Below the pieces are notes generated by a model. It saw only the letters and a program-made list of their open reading frames with translations, had not been told where the DNA came from and ran no database searches. A DNA stretch of 64,000 bases from Paenibacillus sp. AN1007 (GTDB lineage Bacteria; Bacillota; Bacilli; Paenibacillales; Paenibacillaceae): positions 4,365,501-4,429,500 of the forward strand of contig NZ_CP159992.1 of the NCBI RefSeq assembly GCF_040702995.1. The letters run 5' to 3'. Both the position numbers and the translations under genes were made by a program. Each line of letters begins with the position of its first letter. Position 1 is the stretch's first letter. Below, piece by piece: positions 27,120 to 36,315 of this stretch.

Positions 27120-27977
27120 TTACTTGTAAAAAGTATGATGACCAATCGTTTGTACTTCTTTCTTCGTGCGGGCCACGGTCAGATCGTCAGCAAGTGTCAA
27201 TGATAAGAAATAATACGTATCATCAGAGACTTCCTTCTGTCCGTTCAGTGCAGCATTGACTGCCTTGATGCTGTCTTCATTCGGTGTTACCCGTTTGAGA
27301 CGTCCATTCGCCACAGGACTGAACTGGGATTTCTGATAGATGACCTTGTAAATGGTATCGGGAAAATTGGCTGACCGCAGCCGGTTCAAGACAACGTTGG
27401 CCACAGCCACTTTGCCTTTGTACGGTTCGCCTTCCGCCTCTGCCATGACAATTTTTTGCAGCAGAAACAGCTCTTTATCGGACACACTGTATGACCAGGT
27501 TGCGAGTTTTGCATCTTCCTGATTTAGAAGTTTGGTCCGCGTAAAGTAAAGTTTTTGGGGGGGAGTTGACATCGCAGCCGCTGCTTTGGCATGTTCCAAT
27601 TTGGCCAGTTTCAGGGCAGCTTCTTTCTTCGCTTTGGCGTCAGCTATAGCTTTTGCTTTTTGCTTGGCCGCAGCTTTCTTTTGCTCCTGCTCTTCCTGAG
27701 CATTCAAAAGCCAGTTTTTGGCTGGCAGTGCATTCGTCCACGCAGCGGTCTGCACAGACGAGTCAGCAGATAGACTTGTCCCGTCTTCCGTCATTCGCCT
27801 CTGCTCTTGCGGCAATGATGAGTTATTATGAGCCGAAGACGCAAGCTCCGTCATTTGTTTACTTTCACTCGCTTGATACCATTTCCCAGTCGCCTGAACG
27901 ACATTTACCCCCACTATACATACAAGCAGCACAGATAACATCGGTGCTACCCAACGATTCTTACTTATAATTTCCAT
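27120..27977 (-). CDS. cell wall hydrolase, SleB family
   Basis: A 285-residue exported protein. A single hydrophobic helix at about residues 10-30 acts as signal anchor. A lysine/alanine-rich coiled segment follows at about 100-140 (KKAAAKQKAKAIADAKAKKE). The C-terminal catalytic domain of the SleB/CwlJ type starts near 165 (LLQKIVMAEAEGEPYKGKVA, VANVVLNRL, SQFSPV). The family cleaves peptidoglycan, in SleB as a lytic transglycosylase acting in spore germination. Glu in AEAEGE is the likely catalytic residue. The ATG at 27977 has AGGAGG 8 bases upstream. The coiled linker is unlike SleB of germination, so a vegetative role is possible. Confidence 0.88.
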   Translation of the reverse strand: MEIISKNRWVAPMLSVLLVCIVGVNVVQATGKWYQASESKQMTELASSAHNNSSLPQEQRRMTEDGTSLSADSSVQTAAWTNALPAKNWLLNAQEEQEQKKAAAKQKAKAIADAKAKKEAALKLAKLEHAKAAAAMSTPPQKLYFTRTKLLNQEDAKLATWSYSVSDKELFLLQKIVMAEAEGEPYKGKVAVANVVLNRLRSANFPDTIYKVIYQKSQFSPVANGRLKRVTPNEDSIKAVNAALNGQKEVSDDTYYFLSLTLADDLTVARTKKEVQTIGHHTFYK

Positions 27978-28107
27978 TCGAAGATTCCTCCTGTCCAAAC
28001 AATTCCCTAATCTAAGTAACCCAAAAAAAAGAATTTGAATAACGTTGGCTAATATTACATAGGGATAAACACAATGTCAATGTGAGTTTATGGTATAAAA
28101 AAGTTTT

Positions 28108-28716
28108 TCAGGAAAATGAAAACGTATCCAGCACCTCATACATTGGCGTTTGTCCAAGCCTCGTCACATAAAGTACAAAACCTTCTACAGACCATGAATT
28201 ACCATGGGAAGCATATTCTGTAATGATCTCGGAAACACCATGTTTGTCCATACCTGGAAGGGATCCAAGATATTTTCGAGCTGCAGTAACATGTGGACGA
28301 TATGGTCTTAACTCGGCCTCAAAACCTAAGGGTCTGGTGACCTCTACTATACGTTTTTGCAATTGATGCAAGCGCTCCAAATCTCCGCTAACACCTCTCC
28401 ATAGAACCTTGGTTGCTTCTTCCAGACCAAATGTCCCCCATGCAGCAAACTCCAGGTCAAATGCATGAAATTCGGCAGCAGCAGCGTGCAGCGCAGCACG
28501 AAGGTGACCGACATCACTCATCAACGTATCTCCCAGAAATTGCAAAGTTATATGATAATCCCTATGGTCTGTCCATTTGCGAAAATCAAGCTTATTCCGT
28601 AATAGCTGCGTCTGCATATGAAGAGACTGTTGAACGGATTCAGGTAGACGCAGAGCAATAAACAGACGTTCACGTCTGGATGCATGTTCTTGAAGTATTC
28701 GGGAATTCACCGGCAT
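28108..28716 (-). CDS. thpR: RNA 2',3'-cyclic phosphodiesterase (LigT/ThpR family)
   Basis: A 202-residue 2H phosphoesterase that opens 2',3'-cyclic phosphate ends on RNA. Both HxT motifs are present: HITLQFLGD near residue 56 and HVTAARKY near 138. The N-terminal RRERLFIALRLPESVQ is the typical start of the family. The ATG at 28716 has GAGAGGTG 5 bases upstream; the frame before it lacks similarity. It stands alone and is divergent from the hydroxyacid dehydrogenase gene. Confidence 0.88.
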   Translation of the reverse strand: MPVNSRILQEHASRRERLFIALRLPESVQQSLHMQTQLLRNKLDFRKWTDHRDYHITLQFLGDTLMSDVGHLRAALHAAAAEFHAFDLEFAAWGTFGLEEATKVLWRGVSGDLERLHQLQKRIVEVTRPLGFEAELRPYRPHVTAARKYLGSLPGMDKHGVSEIITEYASHGNSWSVEGFVLYVTRLGQTPMYEVLDTFSFS

Positions 28717-28909
28717 ACACCTCTCTAAAGTTCGCTCTATTATTCCATATTTATGCATATCATTTCAAGATGGGTATATATAGAGTGACACACGATATGG
28801 ATTTTGCATATCAGACTTCATTCCTGCATTTACCGTGCTTGTGCACATCATGTACTGAATCTGCTACACTTGAAATGACTAATTCATTCGCTCAGGAGGA
28901 ACAGACACT

Positions 28910-29866
28910 ATGGGTAAAATCGTATGTTTTCCATCTTTATCCGAAGAACAGCAGCAGCAAATACAGCAGGCCGCACCAGGATACACCATTAAAGTAGGTA
29001 AAGCCAAGGACCTGGACCCTGCCGAATTAAAAGAAGCCGAAATCATACTGGGCTGGTCTCCCCTTGTTACCGAACATGCCTTGAAACAGGACAGCCCTCT
29101 GAAATGGATTCAGGTCTGGTCAGCCGGTGTTGATAATCTCCCGTTTGCGGAGCTGCAGCATAAAAATATTCAAGTTACCAGCGCCAACGGGGTTCACGCC
29201 ATCCCTATTACAGAGATCATTCTGGGCATGATGTTATCCCACAGCCGTTGGTTGAGACAAGCTATGCTGCATCAGCAGCAGGCTGAATGGAAAAACCCGG
29301 GCAGGGCGCTGCCAGAGCTTCATGGCAAAACGGCCGTCATTGTCGGGGTTGGCGAGATCGGGACAGAAACTGCCCGTGTACTAAAGGCCCTTGGGATGCG
29401 TACGATCGGGGTACGACGTTCTGGAAAAGACGTACCTCATGTTGACCATATGTACGATATGTCTGGACTATATGAAGCTCTTGGCCAAGGCGACTATGTT
29501 ATTAATATTTTGCCGCTGACCGATGAAACCCGTCATATTTATAATCAGGATGCATTCGACCATTTCAAGACAGACGCATGTTTTGTGAATGTTGGTCGGG
29601 GGCCAAGCGTGAATACAGAAGCATTACTGCATGCCCTCGGCAGCGAAAAAATCGCATTCGCTGCTCTGGACGTATTTGAAGAGGAACCTCTTCCGGCAGA
29701 CCACCCGCTCTGGAGCATGGACAATGTGTTGGTCACACCCCATATCGCAGGAAGCACAGAACAATATACAGCCCGTGCCCTCGATATTTTCATCCAAAAC
29801 TTGAAAGCGTACGTGGCTGGTAAAACTCTTCCGCTCAACCTTGTCGATTATAGTCATAAATATTAA
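28910..29866 (+). CDS. D-2-hydroxyacid dehydrogenase
   Basis: A 318-residue NAD(P)-dependent dehydrogenase that reduces 2-oxoacids to D-2-hydroxyacids. The nucleotide motif GVGEIG lies near residue 144. The catalytic Arg is in NVGRGPSVNT near 230, the Glu in VFEEEPLP near 260, and the His in TPHIAGS near 280. The ATG has CAGGAGGA upstream. The gene is alone, bounded by a strong terminator. The substrate (glyoxylate, hydroxypyruvate or other) is not predictable. Confidence 0.9.
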   Translation: MGKIVCFPSLSEEQQQQIQQAAPGYTIKVGKAKDLDPAELKEAEIILGWSPLVTEHALKQDSPLKWIQVWSAGVDNLPFAELQHKNIQVTSANGVHAIPITEIILGMMLSHSRWLRQAMLHQQQAEWKNPGRALPELHGKTAVIVGVGEIGTETARVLKALGMRTIGVRRSGKDVPHVDHMYDMSGLYEALGQGDYVINILPLTDETRHIYNQDAFDHFKTDACFVNVGRGPSVNTEALLHALGSEKIAFAALDVFEEEPLPADHPLWSMDNVLVTPHIAGSTEQYTARALDIFIQNLKAYVAGKTLPLNLVDYSHKY

Positions 29867-29928
29867 CACAAACACCCGTTCCCATGCAACACGATTCATA
29901 TGAGTACAGCTGCATCACATAACACAAC

Positions 29929-29979
29929 AAAACACTCCACTAGGGAAACATTCTATTTACCCTAGTGGAGTGTTTATTA
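29929..29979. terminator. bidirectional terminator
   Basis: A 15-bp perfect stem, AACACTCCACTAGGG with its complement, and a 14-base loop. T and A runs flank it. It lies between the convergent dehydrogenase and methyltransferase genes. Confidence 0.9.
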
Positions 29980-29996
29980 TGCACATGATCGTATCA

Positions 29997-30959
29997 TTAC
30001 ATACATACCCAGACATGGCGTATAAATGAGCCTTTTTGTACAGGTACATACTGTTCTATCGACCAGCCGGCTGTCAGCAGGTGCTCCTGCACCCACTCTG
30101 TAGAAACAACAACAGCTCGTCCGGATAACTTGCGTAATTTCACCAGCATTGCTCGCTGTTCCTGCTCGGGAAGAACAGAGCAAAGGTTATAGGGCATGTC
30201 GAATACTGCCGAATCATATTCACCTTCCAAACTCTTCATATCCCCCAAAGTTATCCGATCAGGATCATATCCAAAGTAGTGTAAATTGGTACGAGCCCCA
30301 CGTACAGCAAGTGCATTAAGATCATTACCTTTCGTATCAATCCCCATGGATAAAGCTTCAATAACCACTGTCCCCATTCCGCAGCACGGATCAAGCAAGC
30401 GATGATTCCGAACCTCTGGAACCGCAATATTCACCAGTGCTCTAGCCAAAGTAACTCCAAATCCTGTGGAGTAATTTTGAGGTTTTTGCTGATGTACCTG
30501 CCACGACTTGTCGGATTCTGTCCACTGACCGAAGATCCATTTTCCCTTCGTTTTAATTAGGCCGAAAGTCACTTCAGGTTTCTTCATCTGCGCTGTTCCA
30601 ACGATGCACATCCCTATCTCTCTTTCAAGCTTTCGTGCCTGATCATAGTCTGGGGGATGATCTCCCGCTTTCAGACAAATCACTTTAAACGTCTCATCCT
30701 GCGTCAGACGGATTTCACGAGCTATAGGAAGCAGTTCAGTGACAGAGTCACCTTCCCCCAGTACATCCAGCCGTCCATGAATAAACGGACTTCTCCCCGG
30801 CGGGATACAGCGTTCAGACCAAACGTAAGAACCACTGTCCGAATACACCATTGAAGCCGATGCGAGCAGCGCGCTCAGTTCAAGCTGGCATAATTGTCGT
30901 TCATTCTCATGACAGGCATACGTGTATACATATTTCACCGGAACCATAACTTTTCTCAT
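29997..30959 (-). CDS. TRM11/UPF0020-like SAM-dependent RNA methyltransferase
   Basis: A 320-residue protein. The C-terminal Rossmann methyltransferase domain starts near residue 185, with LLDPCCGMGTVVIEALSMG as the SAM-binding loop. FDMPYNLC at about 258 stands in place of the usual D/N-P-P-Y/F catalytic motif (here D-M-P-Y). The N-terminal half resembles the THUMP-like portion of Trm11/TrmG10 proteins, which methylate a tRNA guanosine. The ATG has GGGAG just upstream; an ATG four codons later is possible. The substitution of the first proline is common in this group, so activity is not excluded. The exact substrate is unknown. Confidence 0.82.
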   Translation of the reverse strand: MRKVMVPVKYVYTYACHENERQLCQLELSALLASASMVYSDSGSYVWSERCIPPGRSPFIHGRLDVLGEGDSVTELLPIAREIRLTQDETFKVICLKAGDHPPDYDQARKLEREIGMCIVGTAQMKKPEVTFGLIKTKGKWIFGQWTESDKSWQVHQQKPQNYSTGFGVTLARALVNIAVPEVRNHRLLDPCCGMGTVVIEALSMGIDTKGNDLNALAVRGARTNLHYFGYDPDRITLGDMKSLEGEYDSAVFDMPYNLCSVLPEQEQRAMLVKLRKLSGRAVVVSTEWVQEHLLTAGWSIEQYVPVQKGSFIRHVWVCM

Positions 30960-31301
30960 TCTCCCATCTACCTTATGCTCGAAATCTATATCACCAGATG
31001 GATTAATCCGGCTTCATTTCACTTTTCTTAAATCTGTTTCTTAAATCTGTTTAAATTCAGGTTTACTTTCATCGATAAGCGCTGTAGGTAGTTATTGTAT
31101 CCAATGCCAAGCTGAGAATCAACGACGCCGAAATATACCTTCGCTTTCATATGAGAACACAGCAAAAAAATAAGGATTCCCCGCATGGGAATCCCTATTG
31201 CTGCATGTTTTTTAGGACCTGATACTAAACGGAACATGATACGTTAAATTTGTCAATTCAAACAATTGTTTTACCTTGTTTCTTCTATTATATAGAAAAG
31301 G
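30960..31301. other. intergenic region with a tandem repeat and terminator
   Basis: This 342-base gap holds the chemoreceptor terminator (31163-31199). It also has a perfect tandem copy of the 13-mer CTTAAATCTGTTT at 31027-31052, about 70 bases before the methyltransferase start. A 69-codon open frame at 31028-31237 overlaps both and was not accepted. Confidence 0.55.
31163..31199 (-). terminator. rho-independent terminator of the chemoreceptor gene
   Basis: On the minus strand GGGATTCCC and GGGAATCC form a stem followed by TTATTTTTTT, about 100 bases after the stop. Confidence 0.8.
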
Positions 31302-33014
31302 TTATACTTTCAATTTTTCAATCGATGCAAGAAGATCGTCGGACATTTCTTTCAGGGTCTGAATGTTGCTGCTGATCGCCTCCATCGAGCCTACCTGTTC
31401 CTCTGCCGAAGCAGATACTTCTTCCACACTTGCAGCGGATTGCTCGGACACCGCAGAGATCTGCTGGCTGAAGTCATTCATTCGACCACTGCTCTCTTCC
31501 ATACCTGCGAGTCCTTGCGACATCGTTCCGATCACCTCTACCATACTTTCAACCGATGTATTGATCGTTTTGAACAGCTGACCTGAAGCAGATACCCGTT
31601 CCTGTCCCAGTTCCGTCTCCTGCACACCCAAACGCAGCTCGTTCACTACTCCTTGGGAATCCTGCTGAATATCCTGAGTAATGGTTGTGATCTCTTCAAC
31701 CGATTCCTGAACAGCTTCGGACAATTTCCGAACCTCGGATGCCACAACAGCAAAACCACGTCCGCTCTCTCCAGCCCGTGCCGCTTCAATCGAAGCGTTC
31801 AGCGCCAGCAGGTTAGTCTGGCGGGCGATATCATGAATCACCAGGACCAGCTTGGAGATATCTTCATTTTTGCGATTCAGCTGTTCCATTTTGCTCATCG
31901 AGGACGACACAGCGCTGGCAATCTGCTGCATCTGCTGTACCGATTCCTCCATGGCTTCACGTCCACTCTGCCCCTGCTCCAGCACTTGATTGGACATGGA
32001 ACGAAGCTGGTTCCCCTGCTCGGCATGTTTCTGAATATGATCATTCAGTTCATCCACGGTGCGAGCCGACTCGACAGCGGTCTGAGCCTGACTTTCGGCC
32101 GCCTTGGCAGACTCCTCCATCGTGATCGCAATCTGTTGACTGCCGATCTTGACTTCTTCAGAAGCGATGGCTAATTCGTTGCTTTGACGATTTACCGTTT
32201 CGGCTACACGCCTTACATTTAGCACCATGGCAGTGAGATTAGCCTTCATCTCATTGACTGCTTTGGCCAAGGCACCGACCTCATCTTCATGTTTGGTGTG
32301 CACATCCTGTACGTTCAACTGACCTTCCGCGATCAATTTAACAGCACTGATGACACGAAGCAGCGGTTTGACCACCTGTGTACGAATAATCGGTACAAAT
32401 ACGGCCGTGATGAGAATCATCGCAAGCACACCTATAATGACAAACAATCGGCCATCCTGAACAGAACGAATCGTTTTCGCTGCCGAGATGTCTGATTGCT
32501 GCTGATTGTAATTAACGAGAAAATCCAGATTCACCTGCATGGTATCAAAGGATTCTGCCCCTTTATCAGCTACTTCTTTGGCGAGCTGCGTCTCTCCTTC
32601 GTCACTCAACCGAATCGCCTGAGTGTTGATTTTCAGATATGCTTCCCACTTCTGTTTAAACTCCGACCAATGTTTCGCTTCTTCCGCAGACTTTTGCTGT
32701 TTATCATAAATAGTCATAGCCTGTGATGTTTCACGAATAAATTTGGTACGCTCTTCATTAATCTTGGGTCTGTCGGATGTGTCTGCATCAAAGTAACGAT
32801 AGCTTAGAGACAAAATATGCTCCGTTGTATAGTTCAATCGGTTAATCTCTTGAATAGATGGCATCCAGTTACCTGTAATATCATTTGTGTTGGTCTCAAT
32901 CGAATTCATTCGGCCAATGATGGTAACGCTTAAAATAATCAAACAGAGGATTAACAAGTAAAACGCGATGCTGATACGCAGACCGATACTCTTGATTTTA
33001 AATCTGCTGAACAT
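31302..33014 (-). CDS. methyl-accepting chemotaxis protein
   Basis: A 570-residue transmembrane chemoreceptor. Helix 1 spans about residues 12-34 and helix 2 about 190-210. They flank a four-helix-bundle sensor domain (4[25 protein letters not shown] onward). A HAMP domain follows at about 212-265. The signalling domain has the conserved hairpin tip [20 protein letters not shown] and [16 protein letters not shown] near residue 395. It controls CheA through CheW. The ATG is preceded by AGGGGGAAA. The ligand is unknown. Confidence 0.95.
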   Translation of the reverse strand: MFSRFKIKSIGLRISIAFYLLILCLIILSVTIIGRMNSIETNTNDITGNWMPSIQEINRLNYTTEHILSLSYRYFDADTSDRPKINEERTKFIRETSQAMTIYDKQQKSAEEAKHWSEFKQKWEAYLKINTQAIRLSDEGETQLAKEVADKGAESFDTMQVNLDFLVNYNQQQSDISAAKTIRSVQDGRLFVIIGVLAMILITAVFVPIIRTQVVKPLLRVISAVKLIAEGQLNVQDVHTKHEDEVGALAKAVNEMKANLTAMVLNVRRVAETVNRQSNELAIASEEVKIGSQQIAITMEESAKAAESQAQTAVESARTVDELNDHIQKHAEQGNQLRSMSNQVLEQGQSGREAMEESVQQMQQIASAVSSSMSKMEQLNRKNEDISKLVLVIHDIARQTNLLALNASIEAARAGESGRGFAVVASEVRKLSEAVQESVEEITTITQDIQQDSQGVVNELRLGVQETELGQERVSASGQLFKTINTSVESMVEVIGTMSQGLAGMEESSGRMNDFSQQISAVSEQSAASVEEVSASAEEQVGSMEAISSNIQTLKEMSDDLLASIEKLKV

Positions 33015-33354
33015 ATGATTTCCCCCTCATAACAACTTTCTCCACATTTACAACTTAGTACTATTTTCGCAAATAAACCCATCTATTGGCCCCTTGCAAA
33101 TCAAACTCGTCTATATTATATCTGCACAATTGCCGTAAAGTATTATAGCATTCTTTGATCAGTAAGCGCTGTAATTCGTGAAAATTTGTTGAAATTTATC
33201 GAAATGAAAAGAACTGCAGCATCCGGCAACGTTCAGATCTGCAGCTCTTGGTCTCTAACATATGATAGATTGCTAGTTTGATCATCTTTCATTTGATACG
33301 ACCATGTCGATTTCACAACATCCGACTCATTAAGTTTATCATGAAAAAAACGAT
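33015..33354. other. intergenic region upstream of the chemoreceptor gene
   Basis: This 340-base gap holds the terminator of the monooxygenase gene (33205-33249) and the chemoreceptor promoter region. A minus-strand TATAAT lies near 33115-33120, without a clear -35. No gene seen. Confidence 0.5.
33205..33249 (-). terminator. rho-independent terminator downstream of the monooxygenase gene
   Basis: On the minus strand GAGCTGCAG and CTGCAGTTC pair across a 19-base loop and are followed by TTTTC. Confidence 0.7.
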
Positions 33355-34434
33355 TCATTGCTGTTCACTCAAGCCCTCCATCAGCAATCGATAAGATTCC
33401 AGTCTCCGCTCATAATCAGGTCCAGCCGTGACCACGAGTATGCGGTTCGTCCTCAGTCGCTGACCCAACTCTCGGATATAACGCCATACTTGTTCGGGTG
33501 TCCCGACAACCTGCCGAAGTGCATCGTTATCTCCTGCCTGTGACGTATTATTATAAGGGGCAGTTTGGGTAGTGTCCTCTCGGATTGGATACACTTCCTG
33601 TTCCTTCTTACGTCGTTCCGCCATCTCACGACTCCACGTTAAAGCCTCGTCTTCAGATGCTGCACATAATACCCGGATGGCCACCATCACTTCTGGTTCC
33701 TTCAGCCGGGCACTTGGCACGAAGTCTTTCCGATAACGCTGTACCGCCTCCACTCCATCGGAATCACTCATAAATTGACCAAATACATACCCCATACCAA
33801 ACTGTGCGGCGTATGCTGCACTTTTGACATTGGTCCCCAGCATCCATAGGGATAACGGAATATCGGGGATTGGACGCGCTGTAACCGGAACATTCTCATA
33901 CGTATACCGGTCTTCCAAGAGCTCGGTCAGGGAAGCAAGTGCGGCAGGAAGAGTCGCAACATGCTGCAGGTAGTTGCCGCTGAGTGCCATTGCTGCATGC
34001 GGCCCTCCGCCAGGAGCTCGTCCCAGGCCAAGCTCGATGCGGCCCGGATAGAGTGAAGCCAGCAGGCGGAACGACTCCGCAACCTTAAGCGGGCTGTAGT
34101 GCGGAAGCAGAACGGCGCCTGATCCAAGCTGTATCGATTCGGTTCTGGCACCTATATGTGCCAGCAGCACCTCAGGAGCAGCAGAGGCAAGCTCATCCAT
34201 ATCATGATGCTCAGACGTCCAGTACCGGGTATATCCCCATACTTCAGCACGTTGAGCCAGAAGGACAGCCTGCTGGAGAGCCTGTTCAGCAGAAGCGTCA
34301 TTCAGCCTGGGAACAAGGTCCAGCACACCCAGACTGAATTTCCCCTCCGCATTGTCTCCAGCGTTCTGGCCAGCACTTTTACCATTATATTTACTACAAC
34401 TTTCACTTAAGTTTTCGCTAAAGTTAGCAGTCAA
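33355..34434 (-). CDS. LLM-class flavin-dependent oxidoreductase
   Basis: A 359-residue bacterial luciferase-like monooxygenase using reduced flavin. The conserved core starts near residue 33 (FSLGVLDLVPRLNDASAEQA). It has TRYWTSEHHDMDELASAAPE, LGSGAVLLPHYSPLKVAESF and GRIELGLGRAPGG. A polar N-terminal extension of about 32 residues is unusual. The TTG at 34434 has AAAGGAG 9 bases upstream. It lies 38 bases after the dGTPase-like gene, probably in one operon. The substrate is unknown. Confidence 0.88.
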   Translation of the reverse strand: MTANFSENLSESCSKYNGKSAGQNAGDNAEGKFSLGVLDLVPRLNDASAEQALQQAVLLAQRAEVWGYTRYWTSEHHDMDELASAAPEVLLAHIGARTESIQLGSGAVLLPHYSPLKVAESFRLLASLYPGRIELGLGRAPGGGPHAAMALSGNYLQHVATLPAALASLTELLEDRYTYENVPVTARPIPDIPLSLWMLGTNVKSAAYAAQFGMGYVFGQFMSDSDGVEAVQRYRKDFVPSARLKEPEVMVAIRVLCAASEDEALTWSREMAERRKKEQEVYPIREDTTQTAPYNNTSQAGDNDALRQVVGTPEQVWRYIRELGQRLRTNRILVVTAGPDYERRLESYRLLMEGLSEQQ

Positions 34435-34472
34435 CTCCTACAACTCCTTTGCCGCTGCTCGTCTCTCTTCTA

Positions 34473-35888
34473 TTAATCCAGATCATAGATCGAACCGACC
34501 TTCAGACCGTAAAGTTCATTGTAGATCTTCTCGGCAAACGCATCGGTCATCCCTGCTATATAATCAATCACCATATGCTCCCAAGTCCAGATGGGCTGTG
34601 CTTTCGCTTGATCTTTCTCGTATCGCTGCAGCCAATCAGAAGGAATGATGGATTTTGATGTTTCCGGATCCAGAAAGGCATCCCACAACCGTTTAATCAT
34701 CCATTCACTGCGTTTCTGCAGCCGCTGTACGCGCAGATCCCGGATCATCGTCACCCAGGCGAAGCTCTTGAGCACACTCACCGTGCGCAGCATGTCGAGG
34801 TCTTCCGCGCCTTCCCGGACGAAGGTTACCTTTTTCCAGTCCCCGTCATCAATTACACCAAGACTGCCTACGAAAAGGCTGACCCAATACGCTTTCACCT
34901 CACGACGGGTACGGGAGTAATCGTGCTCACAGAAAGGCATCTTCTCATTCCAGATGCGTAGAAATGACGCAAGCACCTCTTCTACTTTTGCCGCGATCGC
35001 TTCTCTTGTCCAGCCCTTCCAGAACAGATCCTCCAGTGTGGTGATTTTGTCGACGATAAGCCGGTTGATATGTTGGTCCTGCAGGAAATGCTCATGCACC
35101 TCGATTTTGCCAGCTTTGATGCCATCCTCCAGATCATGTGCAGAATATGCGATGTCATCGCAGAGGTCCATCAGCTGGGCCTCGAGTGTTTTCTTGCCTG
35201 CCGGGATGTTCCATCGGTCCCGAATCTCGCGGATGTACTGCCATTCATGATGGTACATGCCTTTTTTGCTTTCGGTGCCTGGATAGGGATACTTGTTGAT
35301 CCCCAGCAGAACGGCATCGGACAGGTTCAGTCCGTCAATATCCTCACGTTTCTCCAAATACATAATGAGCCGGAAGTTATGTGCGTTCCCTTCAAAATGC
35401 TCGTATTTGCGCTTCAGCTCCGCTCGTACATCGGATTCCGCCTTAGGGGTTTTCGCTGCACGGCTTTTCTTCATAATCTTCTTGGTCTCGCTGTTAATCA
35501 GATCATCCAGGATACCGTCCAGCACCTCTTCCCCTTTATGTCCAAAAGGAGGATGGCCGAAATCATGTGCGATTGCTGCACATTCTACAACTTCCGAGTC
35601 GATGATCAGTCCTGGACTCTCCGCCTGGCTCCAGTCTACCTCCGGGTAATGCCGTAACAGACTTCTGGCCGCTTCTCGTGCAATCTGCGCCACCTCAAGG
35701 GAATGAGTTAGACGTGTCCGATAATAATCACCGGTTCCGGCCCCGAATACCTGTGATTTGCCCTGCAGTCTGCGGAAAGTCGGTGAATGAATCAATCTGG
35801 AATAGTCACGTTCGTATGCTGCACGCGAGCCCTCCAGCTTCGTAAGTTCAGGATATTGTCTATGTTCTCTCAGATCGTTCCATTGCAT
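34473..35888 (-). CDS. deoxyguanosinetriphosphate triphosphohydrolase-like protein
   Basis: A 471-residue HD-domain enzyme of the dGTPase family, which splits dNTPs into nucleosides and triphosphate. Metal ligands are visible: His in RLTHSLEVAQIARE near residue 59, His-Asp in AIAHDFGHPPFGHKGE near 108, and Asp in LCDDIAYSAHDLEDG near 225. The start MQWNDLREHRQYPE is typical; the ATG at 35888 has AGGAG 9 bases upstream. Family members balance dNTP pools, and some restrict phage. Here it stands upstream of a luciferase-like gene, with no defence genes nearby. Confidence 0.92.
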   Translation of the reverse strand: MQWNDLREHRQYPELTKLEGSRAAYERDYSRLIHSPTFRRLQGKSQVFGAGTGDYYRTRLTHSLEVAQIAREAARSLLRHYPEVDWSQAESPGLIIDSEVVECAAIAHDFGHPPFGHKGEEVLDGILDDLINSETKKIMKKSRAAKTPKAESDVRAELKRKYEHFEGNAHNFRLIMYLEKREDIDGLNLSDAVLLGINKYPYPGTESKKGMYHHEWQYIREIRDRWNIPAGKKTLEAQLMDLCDDIAYSAHDLEDGIKAGKIEVHEHFLQDQHINRLIVDKITTLEDLFWKGWTREAIAAKVEEVLASFLRIWNEKMPFCEHDYSRTRREVKAYWVSLFVGSLGVIDDGDWKKVTFVREGAEDLDMLRTVSVLKSFAWVTMIRDLRVQRLQKRSEWMIKRLWDAFLDPETSKSIIPSDWLQRYEKDQAKAQPIWTWEHMVIDYIAGMTDAFAEKIYNELYGLKVGSIYDLD

Positions 35889-36315
35889 GTGGATCACTCC
35901 TAGCCGATTGTCTCTATTTTGAGTGATTATACACAACATCTGCGGTTTCGAAAAGCAAAATCCGTCTGTCATGTTAACTCTTCTCACATCAACTGATGAT
36001 GTACAGCCTCTCTCTGTATATTATACCCGCAAGATTATCCTCTGTGCATCGGATTAAAGTGCTGCGCTGTGCTGCAGAGGAGACGGCTGTACACAGATAC
36101 GAATGGAATGAAGCCAGAACGCTGAGAAATGGAGCTCCTACGAATGCTCGTACTGCGCCACACTTGCGACCAGATTTCAGAACATTCCATGAAAAAGAAC
36201 CCGGCAGGCACATCATGTCCTGTCGGGCTCAGTCTCAAAGTATAGTTTTAAATACCAACGTATCGGTCCGTATGACCATGCAGCACTCACATTTTCATAC
36301 CCTTTCCTTCCAGAC
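35889..36315. other. intergenic region between dGTPase-like gene and htpG
   Basis: This 427-base gap holds the htpG terminator (36190-36232) and the unmarked promoter region of the dGTPase-like gene. Several short open frames on both strands overlap each other and lack ribosome binding sites. No gene accepted. Confidence 0.5.
36190..36232 (-). terminator. rho-independent terminator of htpG
   Basis: On the minus strand GAGCCCGACAGG pairs with CCTGCCGGGTTC and is followed by TTTTTC, about 85 bases after the stop. Confidence 0.85.

Noticed and set aside
27978-28107. Possible cyclic di-AMP riboswitch upstream of the SleB-like gene
   Set aside because: The gap is only 130 bases and shows none of the conserved motif segments of that riboswitch.
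31028-31237. 69-codon minus-strand frame
   Set aside because: It contains the chemoreceptor terminator and the 13-bp tandem repeat, and lacks a ribosome binding site.
34473-35888. Anti-phage defence system built on the dGTPase-like gene
   Set aside because: It is a normal-length housekeeping type with a luciferase-like neighbour; no other defence genes nearby.
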